From: Delphinus delphis
Lineage: Eukaryota; Chordata; Mammalia; Artiodactyla; Delphinidae
Length of the DNA: 64,000 nucleotides
Direction of reading: 5' to 3'
NCBI RefSeq assembly: GCF_949987515.2
Contig: NC_082698.1
Span: forward strand, 27,246,070-27,310,069
Part shown: positions 1 through 28,097 of the stretch, in pieces
How the letters are laid out: each line of letters begins with the position of its first letter
Numbering within the stretch: position 1 is the stretch's first letter
The notes under the pieces: generated by a model
What the model was told of the DNA's origin: nothing
Databases searched by the model: none
What the model saw: only the letters and a program-made list of their open reading frames with translations
Position numbers and translations under genes: made by a program

Positions 1-1199
1 TTAGAGGATCGCACTGGGGCCTTCACCCCACTTCAGCCAGAGGTCACAGGAGTTGGAGTCATGGTCCAGCTCTGCACTCCGTGAATTCACCAGCACATAT
101 TCCATCCCCAAGTCCACCTCCCCTATGGACCAGCCGTTGACTGCTGGGCCCTTCCTCCTCTTGGAGGTGGGGGTGTGGGGGAGCAGGGCCAAAAAGCCTC
201 AAGAGAAGGAACTAAGATCAGGATCCTGCTGAACGTCCAGCAATATCAGTGGAACACAAAATCCCCTGTCTTGAGATCATATGCTCAGGGCCTAGTTGCC
301 CTTGAGGTGTCCTAGTTACAGCCACTCAGACACCTGTGGAGTTTAAGCACCGTTCCCACGCTGTGTCCCTCCGTAAGAGGGTGCAGTGGGGGCTCTTAAA
401 CAGGAATGCTTGCTCTGCCTTTGTGGCTTTTTGGTTAGGGGAGGGGGTTGGGATTGTAACTTTAGACTTAAGGTTATGATGTCTTGCGGCCCAAGAACTC
501 CTAAGATTGTGCCTGAAGATGCCCGTGCTACAGTGTGGGGGAGATGGGGAGATGGCAAGAGCAGTACAGGACACTGACACTCCTTTGTTCTAGCAGAGAA
601 GAGGAGAGGAGATGACCCCTTCCAGGATGTAGGGAATGCGATAAGCCCCCTGCCTCCCTTATCTTGCCATGTCATCCTCTGCCAGCCCAGTTCCTGAGTC
701 AGCTTCGGAAGCCAGGAAGCAGAAATCTGAAGGATTCAGCCCAGTTTAGCCTGCTAGTGTCCCTCAGTCTCTGTCCTGAGATCCTGGGTCTCCTCCTGTG
801 TCCAGAAGGGGCAAGGTTCCATCAGGAACGACTCGGCTGGTGGAACTGTTTAGGCGAGAAAGTCCCATAGCCTGGCCGACTGGCAGGTGACAGGAGGCCA
901 AGAAGGGAAGCCAGACATGAGGACATCCCAGGACAACCTGTACACACATGTATCACATATGTACATGTGTAGACACACTAGTGCAGAAGGGATCATGTGA
1001 TCCTGCTCTTTGAAATCAGAGGAGAGAAAAAGGCTACGGGGGCACCTCTCCCAGCCCAATGGATTGCTGGTCTCAACGGCTGCTCCCACACCAGGCCCCC
1101 GCCCAGTACCAGGCAGATGGAAAAGTGGCAGGGACGGCAAGGCTCCACTAAAGCAGCAGCCCAAGGAGGTGAGAGAGGAGGCCAGGGGCTGACGCCCCC
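1..1199 (-). other. SFXN3: Presumed SFXN3 3' UTR
   Basis: This stretch lies downstream of the SFXN3 stop codon on the minus strand and has no recognisable gene. I found no AATAAA or ATTAAA on the minus strand here, so the transcript may end past the left edge or use a weak signal. The short open frames, including one at 1-192, match no family I know. Confidence 0.45.
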
Positions 1200-4100
1200 T
1201 CAAAGCCCCTTGTTGTAGTAAACCGCTTCGATACTGGGGTTTTGCTCATGGATCTGAGCTCTCAGCTCCGGCTCCAGCCTGCTCACGTGGATGGAGCTGC
1301 AACAGAACAGCGCAGGCAGGCTGAATGTCCCTTGAGCCCACCCCCTCAGCTGGGTGCCCCCCGATCACCACCCCTCTTCCTCCCAGGTTGCTGAATCTTC
1401 TCCTTCGACTGCCAGAGGCCCAGATCACTGTCACTCCCCCACCCCCAGAATAAGCTGAATGCCTGCCAGGCCTCCTCCGGGAACACACTGAAGGAACCTA
1501 AATCAGCTGCTCCCAGAGACGTGGAGACCTGTCTGAAGCCCCCAGCCAAACCTGGGGGCAACACTTACCTTCTCTGGGGGAACAGGGCACAGCACAGGGG
1601 GGTGGCAAATACCAGGCTGAGGGAGAAGAGTGTTGGAAAGGTTTGTGAAGCTCTGATCTAAGAGTGTTCCCTCCCGGCACCCCACCCCATCTCTGGAGAC
1701 AGCCCCTAGGGGTGGAGACTGATGAAAGCCAACGATGACATTAGGTTCTGGCCAAGGAAAGAGCCTCCAGAGCAGTGACCCAGAGCGCCACAGCCAGTGA
1801 CAGAATCAGGAATTAAATGTGCATGAAACTCTGGGCTGGTACCAAAAGGTATATTTCCATGGTTTCCGTGGTGGATGTAGAACCCCTTCGACTAGATTCT
1901 TGACCTTCAAGAACAGAGATCACTCCTAACACACACAGTATGCTCTACAGGTGTCCAAGACCCCTACCAGCTGAATGTATGATGTATTTAATGTATTAAA
2001 TTATCTTAATTATCTTATCTTAAAAGCAATAAGACCCCCCCACATCCACCACAGAAAGGATACTCCCACACATTCTAGCTAACTCCCTGCACACTTACCA
2101 GAAGCCCACCAGTCCCACCTGCAGGGGCGCCCCCAGCCAGGGGCGGCGCTGTGGGGAGAGAGAGAGAATGTAATGGTGTGTGTCCCCTGGCCCCCCTCAC
2201 CCCTACACATTCACCCACCGCGGCTCTATCCCATCAGCGCTGCCTTTGAGCCTCTGATATGTGGCCCTTTTCTTTCCCCCAGTCCCATAACAGGGACTCA
2301 CCACCCTGCACTCCAGCCAGGCCCATTTGCTGACACCCTCCCTAGCGTCCCACCGCCCATCTTCACCTCTCTGAATCGCTTCCCACACTTCCTTCAGGAG
2401 CTGCTTTCTTCAGGAAGCCTCCTCTAACCCTCCACTCCCTCCCTCCCATCCCACTGCGTGAATCTGTCCCTTTCCAAACACATCTCCTACTCTGCACACC
2501 CTTCTTGATTTGCTCCAGCCTTAGAGGCCACCGATCTGTTGCTCCATGTACATGGCTGGCACTCAATAAATATTTGCGAATAAATGATTCAACAAATGAG
2601 CCAGAGCTTGTATCCCTGTGCCTTGCTTCTCCGTCCTGTTCGCATGCGGGTGAGCCTGTGTGTGTGTCTCAATGTTTTTTGTAGCTGACAGCACGAGCAC
2701 GATATCAAGCGTGGCTGTGATAGTCCATCCCTATGTGTGTCAGAGGTCTCTGGAGTGACACCAGCTTTCTTCAGGACAGAAGCCCTTTCTTTCCTTCCCT
2801 TCCCTTCTCCTCCTGCACCCTCAGTGTTCCTTCCTTCCAGCTCAATTTATTCTTGCTGAATGAATTAATGAAGGTGGAAGGGGTAGCACAGGGGTGAGGC
2901 AAACAGGTAGCAAGTCTTAGACTCAAGTCAGGTTGGAGAGGAAGTTGGGGACCGGTCACTTCTGCCCCCAGTCACCACTATTTCTAGGACGGGAGAGGTG
3001 AGAGTGATGTACCTTTAGGAAGTCTTTCTTCTCCAGGGTGTCCATGATCACTGGGGGAATGGCTGAGGGGAGGCAAGGAGGGAGGGAGTTAGTAGAGTGA
3101 AAGTCAGGACCCTAAGGAAGGGGCGATCCCCCTTTGCAGCTCCTCCCACTCCCCCCAGAGTCCTCAAACCCCCCGAATAACGGCACCCCCTTCTCTTAGA
3201 GCCGCCCCTGCCTTACCCATGGCAGGAATCGCCATGCAGATTCTTGACGTCACCACCTGGAAGATTCCTTGCTTGGCTGCGGCCACCGAGTGGCCAAGCC
3301 TCTGACCCTGTTCATCGGTCACTGGGATGCCCACCTGCAGCTCTCTGAGAAGGGAAGGGGGTGGGGGTCAGATCACAGGCCCCAAATCTGACCTGCCATG
3401 CTCTCACGGGCAGCTAGTCCCCTCAGACAGCCTAGATTCAAAGGCTGGTTCTCCCACCCCAGGATCCCAGCACCAGACCGAGACTAGGCCCAGCAGCTCG
3501 TGTGGCTGGCTGGTGTGCCTACGTGCACCCTGGGCGTGCACACGCCCGGAGCTGGGGCCTCTCACCTCTGCCTCATCAGGGGGATGTTGATGCAGTTGGC
3601 AGCTGCCACAGCTGCAAAGGGCACGAATCTGCCAACCAGCGGGGGCAAATGCTGGGGGAGGAAAGATGTCATTTAGTGCAGGGGTCCCCAACCCCAGGGC
3701 TGCAGACCGGTACCTGTTAGGAACTGGGCCGCACAGCAGAAGGTGAGTGGCAGGCGGGCGAGTGAGCGAGGCTTCATCTGCCGCTCCCCATCGCTCGCAT
3801 TACCGCCTGACCCATCTCCCCACCCCCGTCCGTGGAAAAACTGTCTCCCACGAAACCGGTCCCTGGTGCCAAAAAGGTTGGGGACCGCTGATTTAGTGAC
3901 CCTAAGGGCCATGGGGTGGTAAGGAACTCTGAGGAGAGAGATGGGGAGCCTGTAGGTTGGGGTGGAGGAGTGGTAGGGAAAAAGGAGGCAGATAAAGCGT
4001 GAACTGAGGGGGGGCAGTGGAATGCGGGGGATTTACCTTAGTGAGGGATTTGAGTCCCAGGGCCGTGGCCACAGCCCCGGTGGTAGCACTCACGTAAGCC

Positions 4101-5885
4101 GTTCCCAGCTGCCTGTGGACGGAAGAGCCAGGACACAAGGTGGGAGGTAAACAGTCCAGCATGTGGCTCTTTGCTTCAGGGACGTGAGGCATGGGAGGGT
4201 GGCCTCAGTGCAGAGAAACGTCTCCCCTGCTCCAGGGCAGACTTGTCTGGAAGCCCCAATCCCTACCCTTGAAGAGGACTGGATCCCCCAAAGCATACAC
4301 AAGAAGACCTCAGGCCCTCAGTCAGGCCAGGAAAGTGAGTGGGGGGCAGGCTGAGAGGAGGCCGCTGAGCCACTGGCTGCATAGGCCCAGGGGAACAGGA
4401 GAGAGCAATGGAGGGCCGGGAGAAGAGTCCCTGAGAACAAGCTCTCACCCCCCAGTGATGGGAGCATCGCCACTGCGGTTGGAGTAGTTAACGATGGCAT
4501 TGAAGGACTGATTCACCCACTGCCAGAACACCACGGTTGGGGTCTTCCTGAGGGAACAAAGACACTTACTTCCACAGTGTCCCACATCCTTGGACACTGA
4601 TAATAAAACCCCAAAGGTTAACCCCAAACCCTCAGGAGGGGCCCTGTTGATGCCCCTAGAACGTGCTCTGGTGACCCCTACATGACCCTCCTTACACAAA
4701 CACACCCATTGTCTCTGGGGTGGGAGGACCCCGGGGGCTGAATTCTGAGGAATGGAAGGGATTCTAACGCAAGCTCTCACCCACCGACTATTTTCTGCCC
4801 AAACTGGCCCAGAGAGGAAGTGCCTAGTCATCAAGTCACACTGTACCTTGAACAGAGCACCCAGGGAGGAGACACACAGAATAGGACCTGCCTGTAGAAG
4901 GTGAGCATGCAGCCGGTGATGGTCATGTTCATGGGCACCTGGGCTGACATACGGCCAATCAGGACCACCTTCTCCCCTGTGTCCGGGTGGAAGGCAGAGT
5001 CGTACACATACTTGGCCCTCCAGAGCTGGTCCTCGGTGAGCCCTGGCGTCACCACGCCGGCCCTGCAGAGGTTGGCAAGGAGGAGACAGGCAATTCTAGG
5101 GGGTAGATCTGCCCTCCCAAGCCCTGCCCACCCAGCTCAGGGGAAGTCTGGGCAGAGGACCAGGCACTTTGGCTCCCAATTTCAAAACAAAGGAACTACT
5201 TGTCTCTGGGGAAGAATCATGTCTTGCCAGAGGGAGGGCTCCTATTTCTATTTCCCTTCTAGCCACACAAAGAGGGGTGCCCTTCTGTTTCTGCCCAAAT
5301 GCTAGGTCAATGCTGGGTAATGGTGGTTTCCAATGAGTCAATGGCTCATTGGCTGGGGTGTTGCATGAGTTTTTCCTCCTGGAGACAAGGAGGCTGCCCT
5401 CCTACTTCCTTGGGACTCAGCTGAGCCCCTCTGTCCTTGCAGAGGATGGCCCAGCAGTGGGACAGGTCCTTGTACAGGGTTTGTGAAACACAGAGCAGCC
5501 CCCTACCCACAAATATCGACACCACCTCCTCAACCCAAACACCCTGAAATCCTTTAAGTTAAAGTTCTGTGCCCTAGTTGTCTGTGATTCCAACCGAGAG
5601 GGCAAGGGAGTGAAGGGGTGGAGGAGTGGAACAGGGTCACGCTCAAGTTAGGGGAGACAGGTGCAAAAGGTACTGTATTAACAGCAGGGAATGAGCCCCT
5701 GTGTTAAATGGGGTTGGGGGTCACCTGTAGTTCTGTACGATGTTCCGGGAAGCTTCTAGCTGTGCCCCAGACAACAGCAGATTTCGGGGGTCAGTCACAG
5801 TGAAGAAGTGCCGGGCTCTGCCCAGGAAAGTGCTCTGGTCCCAGCGAGGTTCCTGGATATTGATATCTAAGGGCAACTCACCCAT
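1200..5885 (-). CDS. SFXN3: Sideroflexin-3, mitochondrial serine carrier
   Basis: SFXN3 is a multi-pass mitochondrial inner-membrane protein; SFXN1 and SFXN3 import serine for one-carbon metabolism. Ten coding exons, in transcript order: 5725-5885, 4892-5062, 4449-4547, 4037-4112, 3566-3651, 3217-3344, 3013-3062, 2099-2148, 1569-1616, 1200-1296. They join with matching phases to 321 residues, the usual family length. The start (MGELPLDIN) lies 4 bases inside its exon after an AG acceptor. The family motif HPDTGEK is at residues 79-85 and [10 protein letters not shown] is near 119-128. The C-terminus ends VYYNKGL. Two oddities: the intron after 4892 starts with GC instead of GT, and residues 143-144 are Gly-Gly where I recall Val-Arg in the human protein. 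A noncoding first exon lies near 7051, so intron 1 is about 1.2 kb. SFXN1 is the closest alternative, but sequence and synteny favour SFXN3. Confidence 0.95.
2220..2590 (+). repeat. L2 LINE fragment
   Basis: This SFXN3 intronic stretch has the shape of an L2 3' end: pyrimidine-rich text with a 'ctttcttcaggaagcctcct'-like block, then 'tggctggcactcaataaata' near 2551-2570 and TGAATG-like terminal repeats. Assigned from remembered consensus. Confidence 0.6.
3679..3890. mobile_element. MER1-type hAT-Charlie DNA transposon
   Basis: A 212-bp non-autonomous element with inverted ends: caggggtccccaacc at the left and ggttggggaccgctg at the right. It is flanked by perfect 8-bp target duplications, atttagtg at 3671-3678 and 3891-3898, the size hAT transposases make. 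It sits 27 bp upstream of an SFXN3 splice acceptor. The interior ('ggaccggtacc', 'ccgtggaaaaactg', 'aaaccggtccctggtgcc') matches what I remember of MER1-group Charlie elements. Confidence 0.85.
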
Positions 5886-6826
5886 TTTCTGCAGGGCAGG
5901 GACCAAAGTCAGAGGACTCCAAGGAGGGGTCCAAGGGGTCCACATGGGGGAGACTTTGGTGGTGCTGCCCTGGTCCCTGCCAATCCTTCTAGAGCTCAAG
6001 ATGACTCTAGATAGGTAAGCAAGGATGTGGGGAGGAGCTGTGTTCTAGGCAATGTTCCAGCCCCCCTGGGCCACTAGAGAACATGGCCAGGAAAACAGAT
6101 GTCCTTGCACTCTGGCCTGATACAGATTTTCATGAGTGAGGATTTACATGTGTGTGGTTGACGCATGAGCAGCAACTAATCCCATGCAGCTACTCCTGTG
6201 CTCTGTATGCACAGAAATGCAGATTATATGCATTACACATCCACGTTGATGTCAGCTTTAGGCCCCAGTTGCCTTGAGACCTACATACAAACCCCCAAGG
6301 CTGTTTGGGAAGATGGCATAAGCCATCTCACTCCCCAGGCCCTGACTGGAGGACAGCAAGGGTTCACTGGCAACTCCAGGGCTTACCTATTCCAGATCTC
6401 AAACAGGGGACTCTGATGCCAGCCAGCCAGGTGTGCTCGTGGGCATGCACAGTCCCCTCTCCAGACCCATCTTCCTCAGCCCACACTGTATGGCCCAAGG
6501 CTCGCCTTGTTCCCTAGCTGGGCAGGACTGGCAGGAACACACATCCACCTCTCCCTGAGCTACCTACCTCTAAAGGAGCAGGATTCAGTGAGTGAACCCT
6601 CCACTCGGCACAGAGAAGAAAGCCTGAAGCATTCATCTGGCCATGTTGGGCAATATCCTACAGAATGACTAATTCTCTCCAACCACACTTCCTCCCTCAC
6701 AGGCAGACACACCCTCCCCTCTCACACACTTACATTCACATACCCACACACAAAGACACCAGCATACACGCCCTACACAGACCTGCAAACAGGGTGGACA
6801 TGCCCTGCATACAAAGACCGTTACTT

Positions 6827-6845
6827 ACACACACACACACACACA
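6827..6845. repeat. (AC)n microsatellite
   Basis: Short uninterrupted CA run in SFXN3 intron 1, inside a wider CA-rich stretch from about 6700. Confidence 0.8.
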
Positions 6846-7019
6846 GCTCATATCCATCAGTTGCAGACACTTGAATGTGTGACCATACAGAGTCTCACCC
6901 CGACATTCCCTCCCCAACCAACCTCCCCTCGTGCTTTAGAGCCGAAGATGCTGAATCTCGCAGGACGGAGGCAACTTTCCTCTCTGACTCCCAGCCCTCA
7001 AGCCCCTCTCCCCTGACCC

Positions 7020-7350
7020 CCGAACCCCGCCCGGCACAATGGGCACTCACGATTTCCTAGGCTCCTGGGCTCCCGTCCTCTGCAGCTCTCAGTCCCGCCT
7101 TCCTCTCCGCGCGACGCCCCCGCCCTCACATCCATCACGGGTAACGTCACGCGTGACGCTCGCCAGCCTGAGGGGCGGGGACTCCCTTGGCGCATCCGCC
7201 CGGCGAGGCCAGGGATTGGCAGAGCCTGGGGGCGATGGGTGTCATTTAAGGGCGACGCCCCCAGCCCGGGCCACTGAGACCCGGCCCTACGCTGTCTCCC
7301 AGAGCCAATCCGACCTCAGGGATCAGTTCTGGTCACGTCCCCAACCCGAG
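7020..7350 (-). promoter_or_regulatory. SFXN3: SFXN3 CpG promoter and noncoding exon 1
   Basis: A GC- and CpG-rich block. A minus-strand donor (AAATC|GTGAGT) at 7051 marks the 3' end of a noncoding first exon that would splice to the coding exon at 5888. The exon probably runs to about 7100-7140, but the start site cannot be fixed. Upstream lie a palindromic CRE-like site (7145-7158), a GC box (aggggcgggg near 7170) and an inverted CCAAT (ggattggca near 7213). Confidence 0.6.
7145..7158. promoter_or_regulatory. Palindromic CRE-like site
   Basis: cgtcacgcgtgacg reads the same on both strands and holds two back-to-back TGACG half-sites, the core bound by ATF/CREB factors. It lies just upstream of the inferred SFXN3 start, on the side facing PDZD7. 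Confidence 0.5.
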
Positions 7351-7359
7351 AGAGGAGGG

Positions 7360-8340
7360 TAGGAGCTGCCCCATTTGCTTGCAGTCCCCTGGCTGGCCTC
7401 GGGAGGCACCCGGCCTCTGCAACCGGGGGTCTAGGTGCCCGGGGCGAAGGCGGGCGGCGTGGAGGGGCATCCTCTGACGGTACGCCCAGAGAGACTCGGG
7501 TTACCGCCCGGCTTGTTTACTTAATGGCTGCCTTGGCAGTGGCCTCTGCCTACTTGGACCCCTGGTCTCCTACCCCGGTTCCCTCAAGGTCCTCTCGCAG
7601 CACCTTGGCATTCTCACCCCTTCACAGTCCGGTTCTGCTCGTGCCTGTGCCTCTTCGGTGTCCCCAGCCCTTTCCTCCTCCCTAGTCCCCTTTATACTCC
7701 CCTCTATAACCTCTAGCTCCACTGAGTCCCCAGTTTCCTTATGCCCCAATCCCTACCCCTGCATCACAGACCCTGGCCGCAGTCCCTGCCCCGGATGTGA
7801 AGGGGCAGAAAGCTCAAGGTACCTCTGTCTGCATCAAGAAAGTGGATCAGAAAGAGTCTTCCTCCTTCTAGTGTCCTGGAACCAGCTTCCCTGCCTTGCG
7901 TCCTTTCCAGAACTGGGTGGCCAGAGAGACACTTTCTGACATAGGAGGATGCATATGAGGGCAGCGCTCAAACACACACACACACACTCCCAACTCACCC
8001 AGTCACCATACAGAGCATGCGTGCTGCACACCCAGGTGCCAGCCCGCGCTCCTGCCCACCGCAGGCTCACGCCCCGCTCTGCCCAGGTGGCATTCCCTCG
8101 CTGAGGCCTCAAGGGTGACCGCGGAGGGGTGGCAATTCCATGAGCCCTGGTAGCTGGTTTGGCTTGGAGAAGACGTGGTTCTGGGCTCCCCTGCGCTGAA
8201 CCGGTAGCGGGAGCTGGGCGAGCTGAGTGAGACCAAAGGCCTAAGTTCGCGGTGCGGGATGGGGCACCAGAACTCGAACTGGAGCGAGTAGAACACAGAG
8301 GCCCCAGCCCAGATTACAAACGGCCGACCGGGGCACCCAA
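7360..8340. other. Intergenic gap between SFXN3 and PDZD7
   Basis: About 1 kb between the divergent genes. It grades from CpG-rich to pyrimidine-rich text, has a short CA run near 7973-7987, and shows no gene or clear transposon. Confidence 0.5.
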
Positions 8341-8354
8341 GGGAGGTGGCTGGA

Positions 8355-8523
8355 GGGAGTGATTGGCGGCCCTCCCAGCCAATGGGAGCCCGGGGCTGCG
8401 CTGGGCGGCCCTATTCCTTCAGCCTCGGCGAGGCCTGGGCGGGGATCCCCCTGCTGCTGCTGCTGCTGCTGTCGCCCGCGCCCGCGGGCGGGCGAGGCTG
8501 GCGGCTGCAGCACGCGCGAGCAG
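8355..8523 (+). promoter_or_regulatory. PDZD7: PDZD7 promoter and likely noncoding exon 1
   Basis: A CpG-rich block with an inverted CCAAT (gattggcgg at 8361) and a direct one (agccaatgg at 8377), then a strong donor, GAGCAG|GTGAGG, at 8523. An exon starting near 8430-8450 and ending at 8523 would splice to the acceptor ctccttgtgcag before 9180. That places 9180-9344 in the 5' UTR and the ATG at 9345. The start site is inferred from the CCAAT spacing. Confidence 0.5.
8451..8471 (+). repeat. (CTG)7 triplet run in PDZD7 exon 1
   Basis: Seven CTG units in the presumed 5' UTR, followed by GC-rich sequence. Confidence 0.85.
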
Positions 8524-9344
8524 GTGAGGGGGGCCGGGAGGACCGAGCCGGGGGTAGGGTGCTGCGTTCTGGGTCCAGGAGCTGCTCTGAGGGATTTGGC
8601 CCAGGTTTTGCGCGGGATGTTGGGGGGCTCTCGCCAGCAGGTCCTTCCCCCAAGGCTGGGAGAGGTTCACGCCCCTCTTTGGACGGGAGGGAAGGGGGGA
8701 CAGAGGGGACCGCAGCCTGGGGCCTGGGGATCTCTGGGGCCCTTGGCTGCAGCTGTCCCAGGTTCTGAAGCCCCTCGAGGCGCAAGTCCCTGGGGCTGGC
8801 CCCCTACCCACATACACAGGAGGGGTGGTTCAGCGAACTGTACTGGCCCAAATTTCTCTCACACTGCTTGCAGCCCTAGGGCCGGCAATAATCCCATCTC
8901 CACTATCTCAACCTCTACTGAGGACTGGGGACCTACCGGAGTAGATGAGAGCAGGAACTAGGGGTGAAAGAGAGGTTCTCACCCACCTTGTTGTATAAAT
9001 GGCTCCAGAAGTCCACAATGGTGGCTGAACTGGGCAGTTCTCTGGCCAGGGGGTGGCAGAGGTGAGAGGCCTAAGGCATGGGAGGCAGGATGCTCCAAGC
9101 AGGGGGTGGGGTGGAAGTTCTGGGGGGCAGCGGAGGCAGCATTCACACCCCTTCCCCAATCTCTGCTCTCCTTGTGCAGGCCTGGAGCACACACTCCTGA
9201 GAGGCAGCAGAGATCAGGGACACCAGGTCCCTGAGATCCCAGTCAGCACAGAAGGCTCATGGAGCCTGGGGCACGTGGGGCCCTCCTCTCAAGGGCTAGC
9301 AGGTTCCCTCTGGACCTGTAGTGCACCACCCCCGTCTAGCCACC

Positions 9345-26618
<17,274 letters not shown>

Positions 26619-26801
26619 CCCCTTGATGGTACTCCAGCTACCTCCCACTGGCTCCCAGAACCTCCCATTAATGCCCTTTCCACCCATACCCAGACCCCTC
26701 CCGCTGATGCCAGGCTTCTCCAGCTGACCCCCAGCCCAGTGCCCTCTCCAGTCTTCCAGTCTCCTGATACTAATCCCAGACTCTCCCCGGCTACCCCGTA
26801 A
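26619..26801 (+). other. PDZD7: Open frame continuing PDZD7 past its stop
   Basis: In the PDZD7 frame, 60 sense codons follow the TGA at 26616-26618 before TAA at 26799-26801. The translated text ([23 protein letters not shown]) resembles the proline-rich C-terminal tail I recall for the human long isoform. It would bring the length to about 1034 codons. It is probably 3' UTR now. Readthrough at TGA-C is possible but not shown. Confidence 0.5.
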
Positions 26802-27395
26802 CTCTTCCCACTGACCCCAGAGAATCCTCCTGCCATCCCCTGGACCTCACCTACTAACCTCTTCAGGCCTCAAGAACCTGCCACTCCTGCTTGCCTTGCC
26901 TACCCGCAAAGCTCTGCACTGGTGGCTCAGATCCTCTCCCCCCACGTTCTCCCTCCCCAGTTGTCACTAAGGCTCTGCCCATTCCAGATAAACTTGGTGT
27001 CAAGGACAAGGTGCTACTGGGCAGCTCTGTCACCAGCTCACTATCCCTAACCCCCCAAGACAGGAAGGGGGTTGGGAAACCCAAGGTCTGGGGCTTAGGA
27101 TTGGTGTGCACTTTCTCATGATTCCCCCAGTGAGGGACAGGCACTCTCAGATAGGGCCCTCAAGGGGGTCACTGTATCTAGCCCCCAGCCCCAAGCAGTG
27201 TTCTGTGCAAGGGACAGGATGGGAGTCTTTTCTAGTTTCTCAAACCCCAAGAGCCCATTTCATGTTGTGGTCCACTAGGAACTCAAGATTTTCTGCTGGA
27301 TTTGTCCCTCCCCCATCACCCTTTCTCCCCGGAAGACCTCCATGAGGGGTTAGGGGAATAGCCAGCAAATAAAAGAGGGCGTGGGGGTCAAACAA
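26802..27395 (+). other. PDZD7: PDZD7 3' UTR with polyA signal
   Basis: Noncoding stretch ending at the AATAAA at 27368-27373 (gcaaataaaagagg). Cleavage is expected near 27385-27395, just short of the opposing LZTS2 3' end. Confidence 0.7.
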
Positions 27396-27451
27396 GTTCC
27401 CATAATCTTTATCCAGCACACTCATCATTTTCTAAAAACAAAAATTTTTTT

Positions 27452-27457
27452 TTTAAT
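27452..27457 (-). promoter_or_regulatory. LZTS2: LZTS2 polyA signal (ATTAAA)
   Basis: On the minus strand ATTAAA lies about 640 bases past the LZTS2 stop, in an A-rich stretch, which suits a 3' end near 27440. Confidence 0.55.
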
Positions 27458-28097
27458 TTTTTTCTTTGGGTTTGTACAAGAAATTTACAATGTGAAAAAT
27501 ATACAAGTGAAAACAAGGCCATAAACCTGGGTGTTGGGGAGGGGCCACTTGGTCACAAATACAAATAAACAAGACATTTCTGAGTTCTTCCTTTGGTCTG
27601 ACTATAGCCCCCTTACCCCAGGAGAGAGGCTGCAGAGCTGGAACCTGGGGATCAGACCCCGCTCCCAGCCCTGTCCCCCAAAACGGGCAGGGTGGGGGCA
27701 GGCACATCTGGAGCAGCTGGCGCTGTTTGGCTCGCTCTGGCTGTGTGATGGGGAGAATGTGGAGATGAGGGAGCCCCTTCCTCTTCCCAGCCCCCTGGCT
27801 GGGTGGGCTGGAATGCTGGGGGTGAACGGGGTTGGCAGAGTGGCAATGGCAGTAGTTGGTGAGTGAAATAGGCTGAGTGAGTAGGAGCCTCGGGGTGACA
27901 GTGAACACAGGGACCTTCAAGGAGTCTGATCTTGCTCATCCAAATCACAGGGCAGCCCTGAGTCCTTGAAAGAGGCCCAGAGGCCTGGATCACAGGGGAC
28001 AAGTGGCCCTGGGGCCCTCCGACTTCGGGGCCCTCAGTGGATCTGAGGCTACCATCTGCATTCAGTAGACCTCCCCGCAGAGCTGGATGCCAAGGCC

